From Chloroflexota bacterium (GTDB lineage Bacteria > Chloroflexota > Limnocylindria > P2-11E), in assembly GCA_005879975.1 (NCBI GenBank), contig VBIL01000037.1:1-56375 (forward strand): a stretch of 56,375 nucleotides of DNA, written 5' to 3'. Positions 7,608 through 15,028 of the stretch are shown piece by piece. Made by a program: the position numbers and the translations under genes. Under the pieces are notes generated by a model. The model did not search any database and was not told the DNA's origin. It was given only the letters and a program-made list of their open reading frames with translations. Numbering within the stretch: position 1 is the first letter of the stretch; each line of letters begins with the position of its first letter.

Positions 7608-8180
7608 CGCACCGCCTGCATCTGGCTCACGAGCGCCTGAAGACGCGCGACGAGTCCGTTGTTCCAGGCCGACACGCCGATGGCGAGGGTACCGAGGACG
7701 ATGGCCGCGCCGATCACGTACTCGATCGTCGCGAGGCCAGCGCGCTCGGTCACGAAACGATGCAGCGCCAACATGAACCCCTCCCGCTGGTGATGCGAGG
7801 AGGCTCTTTGCGGCGCGGGCATCTTTCACGCCCAAAGCGAGCGTTGTGCTCTTCTTCGACTGGCCGAGGACGTACGCGGACTCGATATTGACCTTGCCCT
7901 TGCCCAGCCGAGTCGCGGCGCGCGCGAGCGTGCCGGGGCGGTTCGCGAGGCGTACCTCGACGATCTTCCGGTCGCCTGAGATCCGGTACTTCTTCGCCTT
8001 GATGGCGCGACGTGCCTTTGCCGCGTCCTTGTCGTCCACGACGATGTGGACGGTCCCGGATCCGCCGCCGGTGGTCGCCGCGATGCTCCGCATGCTTATC
8101 CCGGCATCGCCTAGGGCACCTGCGAGGACGCCGAGCTGGCCGGCGCGGTTGGGCAGCTTGATCGTGAGTTCTACCGCCAT
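7212..8180 (-). CDS. tandem ACT-domain protein; frame has no stop before tadE
   Basis: The first about 130 residues (8180 down to about 7790) form two ACT regulatory modules: MAVELTIKLPNRAGQLGVLA, then IVEVRLANRPGTLARAATRL. ACT modules bind small ligands such as amino acids. A good site (GGGGAGGGAACC) precedes the ATG. A related ACT protein lies at 53660-54037 and stops at the equivalent point, but here no stop occurs: the frame runs through the pilin gene (in another frame, as Arg-rich text) into tadE and ends at 7212. A lost stop or missing intergenic segment near 7790 is more likely than a true ACT-TadE fusion. Only the N-terminal part is trusted as ACT protein. Confidence 0.6.
   Translation of the reverse strand: MAVELTIKLPNRAGQLGVLAGALGDAGISMRSIAATTGGGSGTVHIVVDDKDAAKARRAIKAKKYRISGDRKIVEVRLANRPGTLARAATRLGKGKVNIESAYVLGQSKKSTTLALGVKDARAAKSLLASPAGGVHVGAASFRDRARWPRDDRVRDRRGHRPRYPRHRRVGLEQRTRRASSGAREPDAGGALTKAVGEERGLATLEMTLMIAILVPLLFSILEFGAALERWLAQDAATVQAARYAGEIGGDGAEVRGLLAEQLRASGIDPGVATIEIAPARVGWREPVSVSVSTEYRVAIPFLFTTTLPIRSSAISRGEVNR
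7604..7774 (-). CDS. flp: Flp-type major pilin
   Basis: A 56-residue Flp pilin beginning MLALHRFVTERAGLATIEYV. The motif G-LATI-EY matches the Flp cleavage site (Gly followed five residues on by Glu-Tyr) and leads into the hydrophobic core IGAAIVLGTLAIGVSAWNNG and a short tail. The ATG at 7774 is preceded by a strong GGAGGGG ribosome binding site; the frame extends to 7822, but that start would lack one. It is the first pilus gene in the operon and the probable main fibre subunit. Confidence 0.88.
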   Translation of the reverse strand: MLALHRFVTERAGLATIEYVIGAAIVLGTLAIGVSAWNNGLVARLQALVSQMQAVR

Positions 8181-8231
8181 GAGGTTCCCTCCCCGTTGCG
8201 TTTTGGCGAAGGGAAGTTTAGGCGCCGGTCG

Positions 8232-8444
8232 TCAGAGCGCGATGCGGCCCCGGCGCGCGATTCGTCGCCTGGGCTCGACGCGGTCCGCCCAGTGCATCGC
8301 GCCGAAGACGGTCAGGAAGTAGCGGAGCCTCTTGCTGCGCTTGCGCCGCGCCTCGGCCTCGCTGTACGAATAGCCGTGCGGACGGAGTACATCACGGAAT
8401 CCCTCCACGGACGGGGCCTCCTCCCAGCTCATACGGAGGAGCAT
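8232..8444 (-). CDS. small hypothetical protein
   Basis: About 70 residues from the ATG at 8444 (the frame is open to 8474; a GGAAGGG lies upstream of 8444). It has an acidic-aromatic N-terminal part (MSWEEAPSVEGFRDVLRPHG) and a basic C-terminal part (EARRKRSKRLRYFLTVFGAM, ending in several arginines). No family recognised and no signal peptide. It sits between the TlpA gene and the ACT gene on the same strand, with short gaps on each side. Confidence 0.4.
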   Translation of the reverse strand: MLLRMSWEEAPSVEGFRDVLRPHGYSYSEAEARRKRSKRLRYFLTVFGAMHWADRVEPRRRIARRGRIAL

Positions 8445-8508
8445 GCGACCAGCGGACCCTTCCGACGACCGCACGCGACACGAATGGACTGTGACGCTCG
8501 AGACGTTC

Positions 8509-9120
8509 CTAGCGCGCTTTGCCGATGCCGGTCCTGATCTGGGCCTCGCTCAAAGGTCCTCCCAGCTCGAGATGGCGGATCACACCGTTCTTGTCCACGA
8601 AGAACGTGCTCGGCAGGCTGAGCACGCCGAAGCGGCGCGTCGTCTCGCCGTTCGTGTCAAGCACCGGCTGAAGCCGATCCAAACCGAGCTGCTCGAGGAA
8701 CGAGGTGACCTTGTCACCCGACTCCTGGAGATCCACCTCGAGGAACACAACATCCGGCTCAGTCGCGGCGACGCGCTGGAGGGCCGGCATTTCCTGGCGG
8801 CAGGGCTGACACCACGTGGCCCAGAAGTTGATCACGACCGTCTTCCCGCGGAAATCCGAGAGGCGCACGACCCGGCCGCCCTCCCCGTTCCATTCGAAGT
8901 TCGGAGCGTTCGCGGAGATCCTCCCGCCGGCACCTTCGCCCTCGATCTGCGACCGGACGATCCCGACCTCGGACGTCGCCGTCGGTGGTCGTGCGAAGGG
9001 GAGCGAAGGCCAAACGAGCGCGAGGAGCGACGCCAGCGCGATCGCACCGATGAGGATCGCGGCGAGCCACCGCGGCAACGCGGTCGGCTCACGATCCGGA
9101 CGTTCCACCGTGTCGACCAT
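8509..9120 (-). CDS. TlpA/ResA-like membrane-anchored thioredoxin
   Basis: A 203-residue thiol-disulfide oxidoreductase. It has one N-terminal anchor (WLAAILIGAIALASLLALVW), then an extracytoplasmic thioredoxin fold with GKTVVINFWATWCQPCRQEM (catalytic CxxC), VVFLEVDLQESGDKV and the cis-Pro loop SLPSTFFVDKNGVIRH. The ATG at 9120 lies 2 bases after the ccdA stop; the longer open frame upstream is ccdA shadow. It probably receives electrons from CcdA to reduce exported protein thiols or apocytochrome c. Confidence 0.88.
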   Translation of the reverse strand: MVDTVERPDREPTALPRWLAAILIGAIALASLLALVWPSLPFARPPTATSEVGIVRSQIEGEGAGGRISANAPNFEWNGEGGRVVRLSDFRGKTVVINFWATWCQPCRQEMPALQRVAATEPDVVFLEVDLQESGDKVTSFLEQLGLDRLQPVLDTNGETTRRFGVLSLPSTFFVDKNGVIRHLELGGPLSEAQIRTGIGKAR

Positions 9121-9122
9121 GT

Positions 9123-9812
9123 TCAACCGAACAGCGGCAGGAAGTTGAAGAACTGCGCCAATCTGGCGAACTGGCCCGACACCAGCACAAGACCCATGGC
9201 GATCACGAGGGTACCGCCCGCCAGATTCACCACACGGATATGCGACGCGAGCCAGCGCGCTATCCGGCGCGCCCAGCCGATGCCGCCCGCCAGCAACAGG
9301 AAGGGCACGCCGAGCCCGAGAGCGTACGCGAGGAGCAGGACCGCCCCCGAGGCCAGATCTTCGTTCAGGAGAAGCGTCAGGATGGCGCCGAGGTACGGCC
9401 CGACGCATGGAGTGAAACCGATCCCAAAGGCCAGGCCGATGAGAAAGCTCCGGGTGAGACCGGTGGTGCCGCCCTCGAGTCGGAGGTCGAGCTCGCGGGC
9501 CAAGAAGGGTATGCGGATCAGACCGACCATCTGCATTCCGAGGACGACCAGAAGAAGCCCGCCCGCGCGCTGAAGCCAGAAGACCATCTCGCCCGAGAGC
9601 GCGCCGACGAGCGCGACAGCGACCCAGAGGGTAGTGAAGAGCGCCGAAAAGCCGAACACGAACGCCAGCGCATGCGCGAGCGTACGCGCGCGCTGAGTCC
9701 CGGCGAGGGCCGCCTCGCCTGCCATGTCCACGAGGAAGGCCGGCACGAGCGGCAGCACGCACGGCGAGAGGAACGAGAGCATCCCCGCACCGAACGCGAT
9801 CGCGATGTTCAG
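9123..9812 (-). CDS. ccdA: CcdA-type cytochrome c biogenesis / thiol-electron transport protein
   Basis: A six-helix membrane protein that moves reducing power from cytoplasmic thioredoxin to the outside. Both transport cysteines are visible: FLSPCVLPLVPAF near the N-terminus and GIGFTPCVGPYLGAI in the second half. The first ATG is at 9782, but the residues just upstream in frame (LNIAIAFGAG) are the usual CcdA start, so translation probably begins near 9812. The codon there is CTG, only 4 bases after the stop of the GNAT remnant. It is followed at 2 bases by the TlpA partner. Confidence 0.87.
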   Translation of the reverse strand: MNIAIAFGAGMLSFLSPCVLPLVPAFLVDMAGEAALAGTQRARTLAHALAFVFGFSALFTTLWVAVALVGALSGEMVFWLQRAGGLLLVVLGMQMVGLIRIPFLARELDLRLEGGTTGLTRSFLIGLAFGIGFTPCVGPYLGAILTLLLNEDLASGAVLLLAYALGLGVPFLLLAGGIGWARRIARWLASHIRVVNLAGGTLVIAMGLVLVSGQFARLAQFFNFLPLFG

Positions 9813-9816
9813 GCGA

Positions 9817-10247
9817 TCAGCGTAGGCGTGAGGTCGCGTAGACGACCAGATCGAGACCGTAGAAACGGCCGGGGCCCTCGAGGGTCATCGCGCACTTCTC
9901 GGCCACGCGCCGTGAGCGGGCGTTGTCGGGGACGATGAGCGCGACGATCCGCAGGAGGCCGATCTCGCCGAACCCGTAGTCGACGAGCGCGCGGGCGGCC
10001 TCGGTCGCGTACCCCCTCCCCCACGCGCGCGGCGCGAGCTCATACGCGACCTCCACCTCCGGGCCCTTCCCCTCGACCGGAAACAGGCCGACCTGGCCGA
10101 GGAACTCGGCCGTCGCACGGAGCTCGAGCGCCCAGAGCCCGAGCCCGGGAGGCTGGCGCGCCGTGAACGCCATGGTGCGTCCGAGGCGCTGCGCCGTCTC
10201 CGGTACGGCCTGATGACGAGCCGCTCGGTCTCGAGAGGGATGGGCAT
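9817..10247 (-). pseudogene. RimJ-type GNAT acetyltransferase, internal deletion with frameshift
   Basis: The N-terminus MPIPLETERLVIRPYR is in one frame. From about 10200 a different frame continues as ETAQRLGRTMAFTARQPP, GLGLWALELRATAEFLGQVG, APRAWGRGYATEAARALVDY and VALIVPDNARSRRVAEK, the acetyl-CoA-binding core of RimJ-like GNATs. The normally intervening 25-30 residues (EDD...DPEV...) are missing and the frame is lost at that junction. The product would be non-functional unless the junction is an assembly error. It lies between the trans-sulfuration gene and ccdA. Confidence 0.75.
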
Positions 10248-10248
10248 G

Positions 10249-11397
10249 CTATCCGATCGCTTGTGCCAGGTCGTCGATGAGATCGTCGACGGTCTCGATG
10301 CCCACCGAGAGGCGCACGAGTCCCGCCGGCGGCGCGAGCTTGGTCCCCCGGACCGACCCGTGGGTCATCGCCAGGGGGATCTCGACGAGCGATTCAACGC
10401 CGCCGAGCGATTCGGCGAGCGCGAAGATCTTCGTCCGCGCTGCGACACGCTTGGCGAACGTCTCGCCCCCGCGCAGCTCGAACGAGAGCATCCCGCCAAA
10501 CGCGCGCATCTGGCGGCGGGCGAGCGCGTGCTGCGGATGCGTGGCGAGCCCTGGGTAATTGACGCGCGTGACCTTGGGATGCTCCGCGAGCCATTCCGCG
10601 ATGGCCTGCGCGTTCGCGGAGTGCCGGTCCATTCGCACGCCGAGCGTCTTCGCGCCGCGGAGCACGAGCCAGGCGTCGAACGGACCCGGGACGCCGCCGG
10701 CCGCGTTCTGCACGAACGCGAGGCGATCGCGAAGCTCCGCATCGTTCCCCGCGAGCGCACCACCGACGACGTCGGAGTGCCCGCCGAGGTATTTCGTCGT
10801 CGAGTGAAGGACGAGGTCCGCACCGAGCTTGATCGGCCGCTGCAGATAGGGGCTCGCGAAGGTGTTGTCCACGACCGCGAGCGCCCGCGCCTTCTGCGCG
10901 ATCTCGGCGAGTGCGGCGATATCGAGCACCTTGAGCAGCGGGTTCGAGGGCGTCTCGATCCAGACCAGCTTCGTACGTGAACGAACGGCGCGCCGGACGG
11001 CGTCCAGCTTGCGCATGTCCACCGCCGTCAGGTCGATGCCCGCGCGGTCGAACACCCGCGCGAAGAGGCGATACGTTCCGCCGTAGACATCGTCTCCCAT
11101 GACCACGTGATCGCCCTTCGAAAGGAGGTGCGCGACCGCGTCGGACGCGGCCATCCCCGACGCGAACGCGAGGCCCCAGCGCGCGCCTTCGAGCGCAGCG
11201 AGGCACGTCTCGAGCGCCGTACGCGTGGGATTGCCGGTGCGCCCGTATTCGTAGCCCTTGTTCTTGCCGACGGCTTCCTGCGCGAACGTGGACGTCTGAA
11301 AGATCGGGACAGTCACCGCCCCGGTCAGCCCTTCGGGATCTTGACCGGCGTGGATCGCAAGGGTCTCGAATCCGGGCTTGCGCGGGCTGCTCTTCAC
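10249..11397 (-). CDS. PLP-dependent trans-sulfuration enzyme (cystathionine gamma-synthase/lyase type)
   Basis: A 382-residue Cys/Met-metabolism PLP enzyme. The N-terminus FETLAIHAGQDPEGLTGAVT and the motif VPIFQTSTFAQ are diagnostic. The cofactor lysine lies in LHSTTKYLGGHSDVVGGALA, with VWIETPSNPLLKVLDIAALA and VVDNTFASPYLQ upstream of it. The C-terminal LVEIPLAMTHGSVRGTKLAP and VRLSVGIETVDDLIDDL complete the fold. It could be MetB (synthase) or MetC/cystathionine gamma-lyase; the nearby cystathionine beta-synthase favours reverse trans-sulfuration, but the sequence alone does not decide. GTG start; only 29 bases separate it from a divergent gene. Confidence 0.88.
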   Translation of the reverse strand: MKSSPRKPGFETLAIHAGQDPEGLTGAVTVPIFQTSTFAQEAVGKNKGYEYGRTGNPTRTALETCLAALEGARWGLAFASGMAASDAVAHLLSKGDHVVMGDDVYGGTYRLFARVFDRAGIDLTAVDMRKLDAVRRAVRSRTKLVWIETPSNPLLKVLDIAALAEIAQKARALAVVDNTFASPYLQRPIKLGADLVLHSTTKYLGGHSDVVGGALAGNDAELRDRLAFVQNAAGGVPGPFDAWLVLRGAKTLGVRMDRHSANAQAIAEWLAEHPKVTRVNYPGLATHPQHALARRQMRAFGGMLSFELRGGETFAKRVAARTKIFALAESLGGVESLVEIPLAMTHGSVRGTKLAPPAGLVRLSVGIETVDDLIDDLAQAIG

Positions 11398-11426
11398 GTC
11401 ACGGCCAGTATGCCGAGAATGCCGAT

Positions 11427-11894
11427 GTGAACCCGCTGCGCCTCCAGGCGCTCGCCCTCGGGGCCAGCCTCGCCCACGTTCTGGTCGATTTTCAGGTCGG
11501 TCTCTACGGCACGGGCGCGACCGTCAACGCCCTGCAAGCCGCGAACATCGTGGACTACGACGCGGTCTATGTCCTATGGGCGTGGGCGCTCGGCGCGGCG
11601 GCTGGGAGCCGCGGCGCGGTCGCCGCTCTTGTGGTGCTGGCAGGCGCATGGTCGGCGTTCGCCCAGGGCGTCGTCGGCTTCGTGGCATGCCCGCCACCGT
11701 GCGGAGGGGCGACCGGCATGCAGGACGCCGCGCACTTTCTAAGCCTGGTCTTCGGTGCCTGGGCGTCCATAGGGACCGCTCGCGCCTTTGGCGAGGGTGC
11801 GGGCCGCGTGAGCTGGTGGCCGACCGTATTCGCGGTCGCGCTCATCGTTACCGGCTTTGTTCTTGAAGGAATGACGTTCGCAACCACGCGCTGA
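11427..11894 (+). CDS. small multispan membrane protein, unknown
   Basis: A 155-residue protein with about four predicted helices: an amphipathic start (LRLQALALGASLAHVLVDFQ), AVYVLWAWALGAAAG, AVAALVVLAGAWSAFAQGVV, and a final WPTVFAVALIVTGFVLEGM. The loop FVACPPPCGGATGMQDAAHF holds two Cys separated by three Pro. No family recognised. It runs opposite to both neighbours, starting 29 bases from the divergent trans-sulfuration gene and ending 22 bases from the end of the CBS gene. Confidence 0.6.
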   Translation: MNPLRLQALALGASLAHVLVDFQVGLYGTGATVNALQAANIVDYDAVYVLWAWALGAAAGSRGAVAALVVLAGAWSAFAQGVVGFVACPPPCGGATGMQDAAHFLSLVFGAWASIGTARAFGEGAGRVSWWPTVFAVALIVTGFVLEGMTFATTR

Positions 11895-11916
11895 GCGTTT
11901 AGACCCGCGAGCCGAC

Positions 11917-13290
11917 CTACGAACGCCTCCGCCGGTGAGCGACGAACTCCAATAGATCCGCCTTCGTGATGATCGACACCGGTCGGTCGTCGCGCGCCGC
12001 AAGCAGGGCCGGAGCGCCGCTCGACAGCTCCTGGTACAGGCGCTCGACGTCATCGGTCGCCTGCACCACCGGGAATGGTGGATCCATGAGGCGCTCGACG
12101 CGCTCGTCGACGAGTGAGGGCTCGCGAAAGACGCGATCGAGCATCGTCTTTTCCTGAACGCTGCCGACGATGTCGGTCACTGTGCCCGCGGCGCCGTCGG
12201 CCGTGACCGGGATCTGCGAGATGCCGTAGCGCTGCATCGTGTCGATCGCCTGCCGCACGCTCTCGCTCTTCGATACGCAGATGAGCTCGGGTGTCCCGAC
12301 GCGGTCCTTCATCACGTCGCTCACGGTCGCGGGCACGACGAACCCGAGGAACCCGTTCTGCCGCATCCACTCGTCGTTGTAGATCTTCGAAAGATAGCTG
12401 CGGCCCGAGTCGGCGAATAGCACCAGCACCAGCGCGTGGCTGTCGAGGTCTTTCGCGATCTCGAGGGCCGCGAACATCGCGGTGCCCGACGATCCGCCGA
12501 CGAGGATCCCTTCCTCGCGCGTGAGCCGTCGCGCGGTCAGGAACGCGTCGCGATCCGCGACGCGCACCCAGCGGTCGACCAGCGTCGGGTCGAACGTGCC
12601 CGGGTAGAAGTCTTCCCCGATGCCCTCGGTCTTATACGGATGGATATCGCCGGTGTAGATCGAACCCGCGGGGTCGGCGCCCACGATCACGATGGCTTTG
12701 TTCTTTGCTTTCAGGTACCGCCCTGCCCCGGTGACCGTCCCGCCGGTCCCGACGCCCGCGACCAGATGGGTGATGCGTCCTTCGGTCTGCTCCCAGATCT
12801 CCGGGCCTGTCGTCCGGTAGTGCGCCTCGGGATTCATCGCGTTGTAGTACTGATTGGGCTGGAAGGCGCCCGGAATGTCGCGTGTGAGCCGGTCCGCGAC
12901 CTTGTAGTAAGACTCCGGCGACTCAGGCGGGACCGCGCTGGGGCACACCACGACCTCCGCCCCGTACGCCCTGAGGAGATCGCGCTTTTCCTGGCTTTGC
13001 TTATCGGCCATCGTGCAGATGAGGCGATATCCCTTGATCGCCGCGGCCATCGCGAGACCGACGCCGGTGTTGCCGCTCGTTGGCTCGACGATGACGCCTC
13101 CCGGACGCAGGAGGCCGCGGCGCTCAGCGTCTTCGATCATCAACATGCCGATACGGTCCTTGACCGAGCCGCCGGGATTCAGGTGTTCGAGCTTCGCGAC
13201 GATCGTGGGCCGAAGCCCCTTGCCGATGCGCGAAAGGCGCACGAGCGGTGTTCGGCCGACGAGCGCGAGGATGTCCGGCGCGATCGTCAC
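11917..13290 (-). CDS. cbs: cystathionine beta-synthase with C-terminal CBS pair
   Basis: A 457-residue protein. The N-terminal beta-family PLP domain has LNPGGSVKDRIGMLMIEDAE (Schiff-base Lys), VEPTSGNTGVGLAMAAAIKG and VAGVGTGGTVTGAGRYLK. From about residue 330 two CBS modules follow (VMKDRVGTPELICVSKSESV, then LMDPPFPVVQATDDVERLYQ), the usual AdoMet/nucleotide regulatory pair. It condenses serine or O-acetylserine with homocysteine or sulfide; a cysteine synthase role cannot be excluded. GTG start. It is consistent with the adjacent trans-sulfuration and threonine synthase genes. Confidence 0.9.
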   Translation of the reverse strand: MTIAPDILALVGRTPLVRLSRIGKGLRPTIVAKLEHLNPGGSVKDRIGMLMIEDAERRGLLRPGGVIVEPTSGNTGVGLAMAAAIKGYRLICTMADKQSQEKRDLLRAYGAEVVVCPSAVPPESPESYYKVADRLTRDIPGAFQPNQYYNAMNPEAHYRTTGPEIWEQTEGRITHLVAGVGTGGTVTGAGRYLKAKNKAIVIVGADPAGSIYTGDIHPYKTEGIGEDFYPGTFDPTLVDRWVRVADRDAFLTARRLTREEGILVGGSSGTAMFAALEIAKDLDSHALVLVLFADSGRSYLSKIYNDEWMRQNGFLGFVVPATVSDVMKDRVGTPELICVSKSESVRQAIDTMQRYGISQIPVTADGAAGTVTDIVGSVQEKTMLDRVFREPSLVDERVERLMDPPFPVVQATDDVERLYQELSSGAPALLAARDDRPVSIITKADLLEFVAHRRRRS

Positions 13291-13314
13291 GTGGTGATGT
13301 TAGTTCTCGGGCGG

Positions 13315-13794
13315 CTAGCGGCCGCGCCGTTCCACGAGGAGGTACAGGCCGACCACGATGAGGATCAAAGGGACGAAGTAAGGCTGCGCGTCCGCCGGGA
13401 CGAGGACCACATTGAGGAAGAGATCGGCGATCGCGACGACCGCGAGGATCGCCGCGATCGCGAGCAGAAGACGCCGTGCGGGCGCCAGCGCGAAGACGAC
13501 GAAGAGGCCAAGCGCGAGCGTCCCCAGGAACACCGGGCCTGCGGTCTCGGCGGGCAGGTCGAAAAGGCTCGGGAACACGAGGCCGAGACCGAAGCCGATG
13601 AGCACTCCCGCGGGCACGAGGTAGACGAACTGCTTCGAGCCAAGCCACCAAGCAGCGCCAAAAGCGAGTCCGAGAGCGACGAAGAGATACGCGCCCGCGT
13701 CCCGCACTCCGAGCGGAGGCAACAGGAAAGCCGCGCCGACTGCGAGAAGGACGGCGCCGCCGATGACCCCGCGAGGCGCTGCCGTCGATCGCAT
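13315..13794 (-). CDS. multispan membrane protein, unknown
   Basis: A 159-residue hydrophobic protein with paired helices: VIGGAVLLAVGAAFLLPPLG, YLFVALGLAFGAAWWLG, FVYLVPAGVLIGFGLGLVF, AGPVFLGTLALGLFVVFAL, LLLAIAAILAVVAIADLFLN and PYFVPLILIVVGLYLLVERR. It resembles the membrane part of LiaF/PspC-type proteins without their soluble domains; no firm family. It is 4 bases downstream of thrC on the same strand. Confidence 0.65.
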   Translation of the reverse strand: MRSTAAPRGVIGGAVLLAVGAAFLLPPLGVRDAGAYLFVALGLAFGAAWWLGSKQFVYLVPAGVLIGFGLGLVFPSLFDLPAETAGPVFLGTLALGLFVVFALAPARRLLLAIAAILAVVAIADLFLNVVLVPADAQPYFVPLILIVVGLYLLVERRGR

Positions 13795-13798
13795 GCGT

Positions 13799-15028
13799 CT
13801 AGTAAACCTGCCGTTCCTCGAACGGCAACGCTCCCTCGTCCAGCCGGCGAGGGCGTTCGCCCTGCAGCGACTCGGCGTACTTCAACCCGGTCCCCGTGTT
13901 GAAGACCACGACCTGTTCTCCATCGCGGATCCATCCCGCGCGGCGAAGCTTCGTCGCGCCGGCGAGTCCCGCGGCGCCTTCCGGACACACGAGCATGCCT
14001 TCCGTCTCGCCCGCGGTCCGCATCTGGGCGGCGATCTCCTCGTCGGTCACGGCGACGGCCGTCCCTTCGGACTCGCGCAGCGCCCGCAGCACGATGAAGT
14101 CCCCGAGCGCCTTCGGCACGCGGATCCCCGCGGCGAACGTCTGCGGATCGGGCCACGACTCGGACTCGCCGCGTCCATCGGTGAAGGCCTTCACGATCGG
14201 CGCGCAGCCGGTCGACTGGACGGCGACGAATCGCGTCTTCGCGTTGGCATCCAGCCAACCGATGGCACGCGCCTCCTGAAACGCCTTCCACATTCCTATC
14301 AACCCGACGCCACCACCGGTGGGGTAGACGATCACGTCCGGAAGCCGCCACTCGAGCTGGTGTGCGAGCTCGAAGCCCATGGTCTTCTTGCCTTCGATCC
14401 GATATGGCTCGCGCAGCGTGGACGCGTCGTACCAGCCGTACCGGGAGCAGGCACCGCGCACGACCTGCCCCGCCTGGGCGATCGATCCGGGCACGACGTA
14501 GACCTCGGCGCCATACGCCGAGGTCTCACGCACGATCACATCTGGAGTCGTGTCCGGCATTACGACGATGACGCGGAGATGGGCGCGGGCCCCGTATGCC
14601 GCCCAGGCCGCCCCGGCGTTTCCGGCCGTCGGAAGGGCCAATGTACGGACACCGAGCTCTTTCGCGCGGGTCACACCGATCGCCGCGCCGCGCGCCTTGA
14701 ACGTACCGGTGGGTAGAAGCCCCTCATCTTTCACCTTGAGGTTCGCGATGCCGAGCGCGGCGCCCAGGCGCGGTGCCTCGTTCAGCGGCGTCATCGGCTC
14801 ACCCAGCGACACTCGGTTGTCGTCGCTCGTCGGGAGCAGCTCGCGGTATTGCCAGAGGGTCTGCTCGCGCCAGGAGAAGCCGTGCTTTGGGAACGCCGCC
14901 TTCGCGCGAACGAGGTCGTAGCGAACGAAGAGCGGTCCGCCGTCGTTCTTGCAGACCTGCGCGATCTGATCGACGGGAAAGTCCTCCTGGCAACGCGAGC
15001 ACTCGAGATGGGTCGCGAAGGACGTCAA
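13799..15028 (-). CDS. thrC: threonine synthase
   Basis: A 409-residue PLP enzyme converting O-phosphohomoserine to threonine. An N-terminal zinc-finger-like segment (ECSRCQEDF...VCKNDGGPL) is typical of the longer bacterial/archaeal ThrC. The PLP lysine is in TGTFKARGAAIGVTRAKELG, the phosphate loop in GGGVGLIGMW, and PTAGNAGAAWAAYGA matches the fold II active site. The start overlaps the murA stop by 4 bases. It shares the sulfur/threonine amino-acid context with the CBS gene downstream. Confidence 0.9.
   Translation of the reverse strand: MTSFATHLECSRCQEDFPVDQIAQVCKNDGGPLFVRYDLVRAKAAFPKHGFSWREQTLWQYRELLPTSDDNRVSLGEPMTPLNEAPRLGAALGIANLKVKDEGLLPTGTFKARGAAIGVTRAKELGVRTLALPTAGNAGAAWAAYGARAHLRVIVVMPDTTPDVIVRETSAYGAEVYVVPGSIAQAGQVVRGACSRYGWYDASTLREPYRIEGKKTMGFELAHQLEWRLPDVIVYPTGGGVGLIGMWKAFQEARAIGWLDANAKTRFVAVQSTGCAPIVKAFTDGRGESESWPDPQTFAAGIRVPKALGDFIVLRALRESEGTAVAVTDEEIAAQMRTAGETEGMLVCPEGAAGLAGATKLRRAGWIRDGEQVVVFNTGTGLKYAESLQGERPRRLDEGALPFEERQVY

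Noticed and set aside
7212-8180. A genuine ACT-TadE fusion protein
   Set aside because: The middle is Arg-rich and lies over the pilin gene in another frame, and the ACT paralogue at 53660 ends where this module should.
12436-13902. A 488-residue plus-strand ORF over the CBS gene
   Set aside because: Antisense to a gene with intact PLP and CBS motifs; Arg/Asp/His-rich composition without domains.
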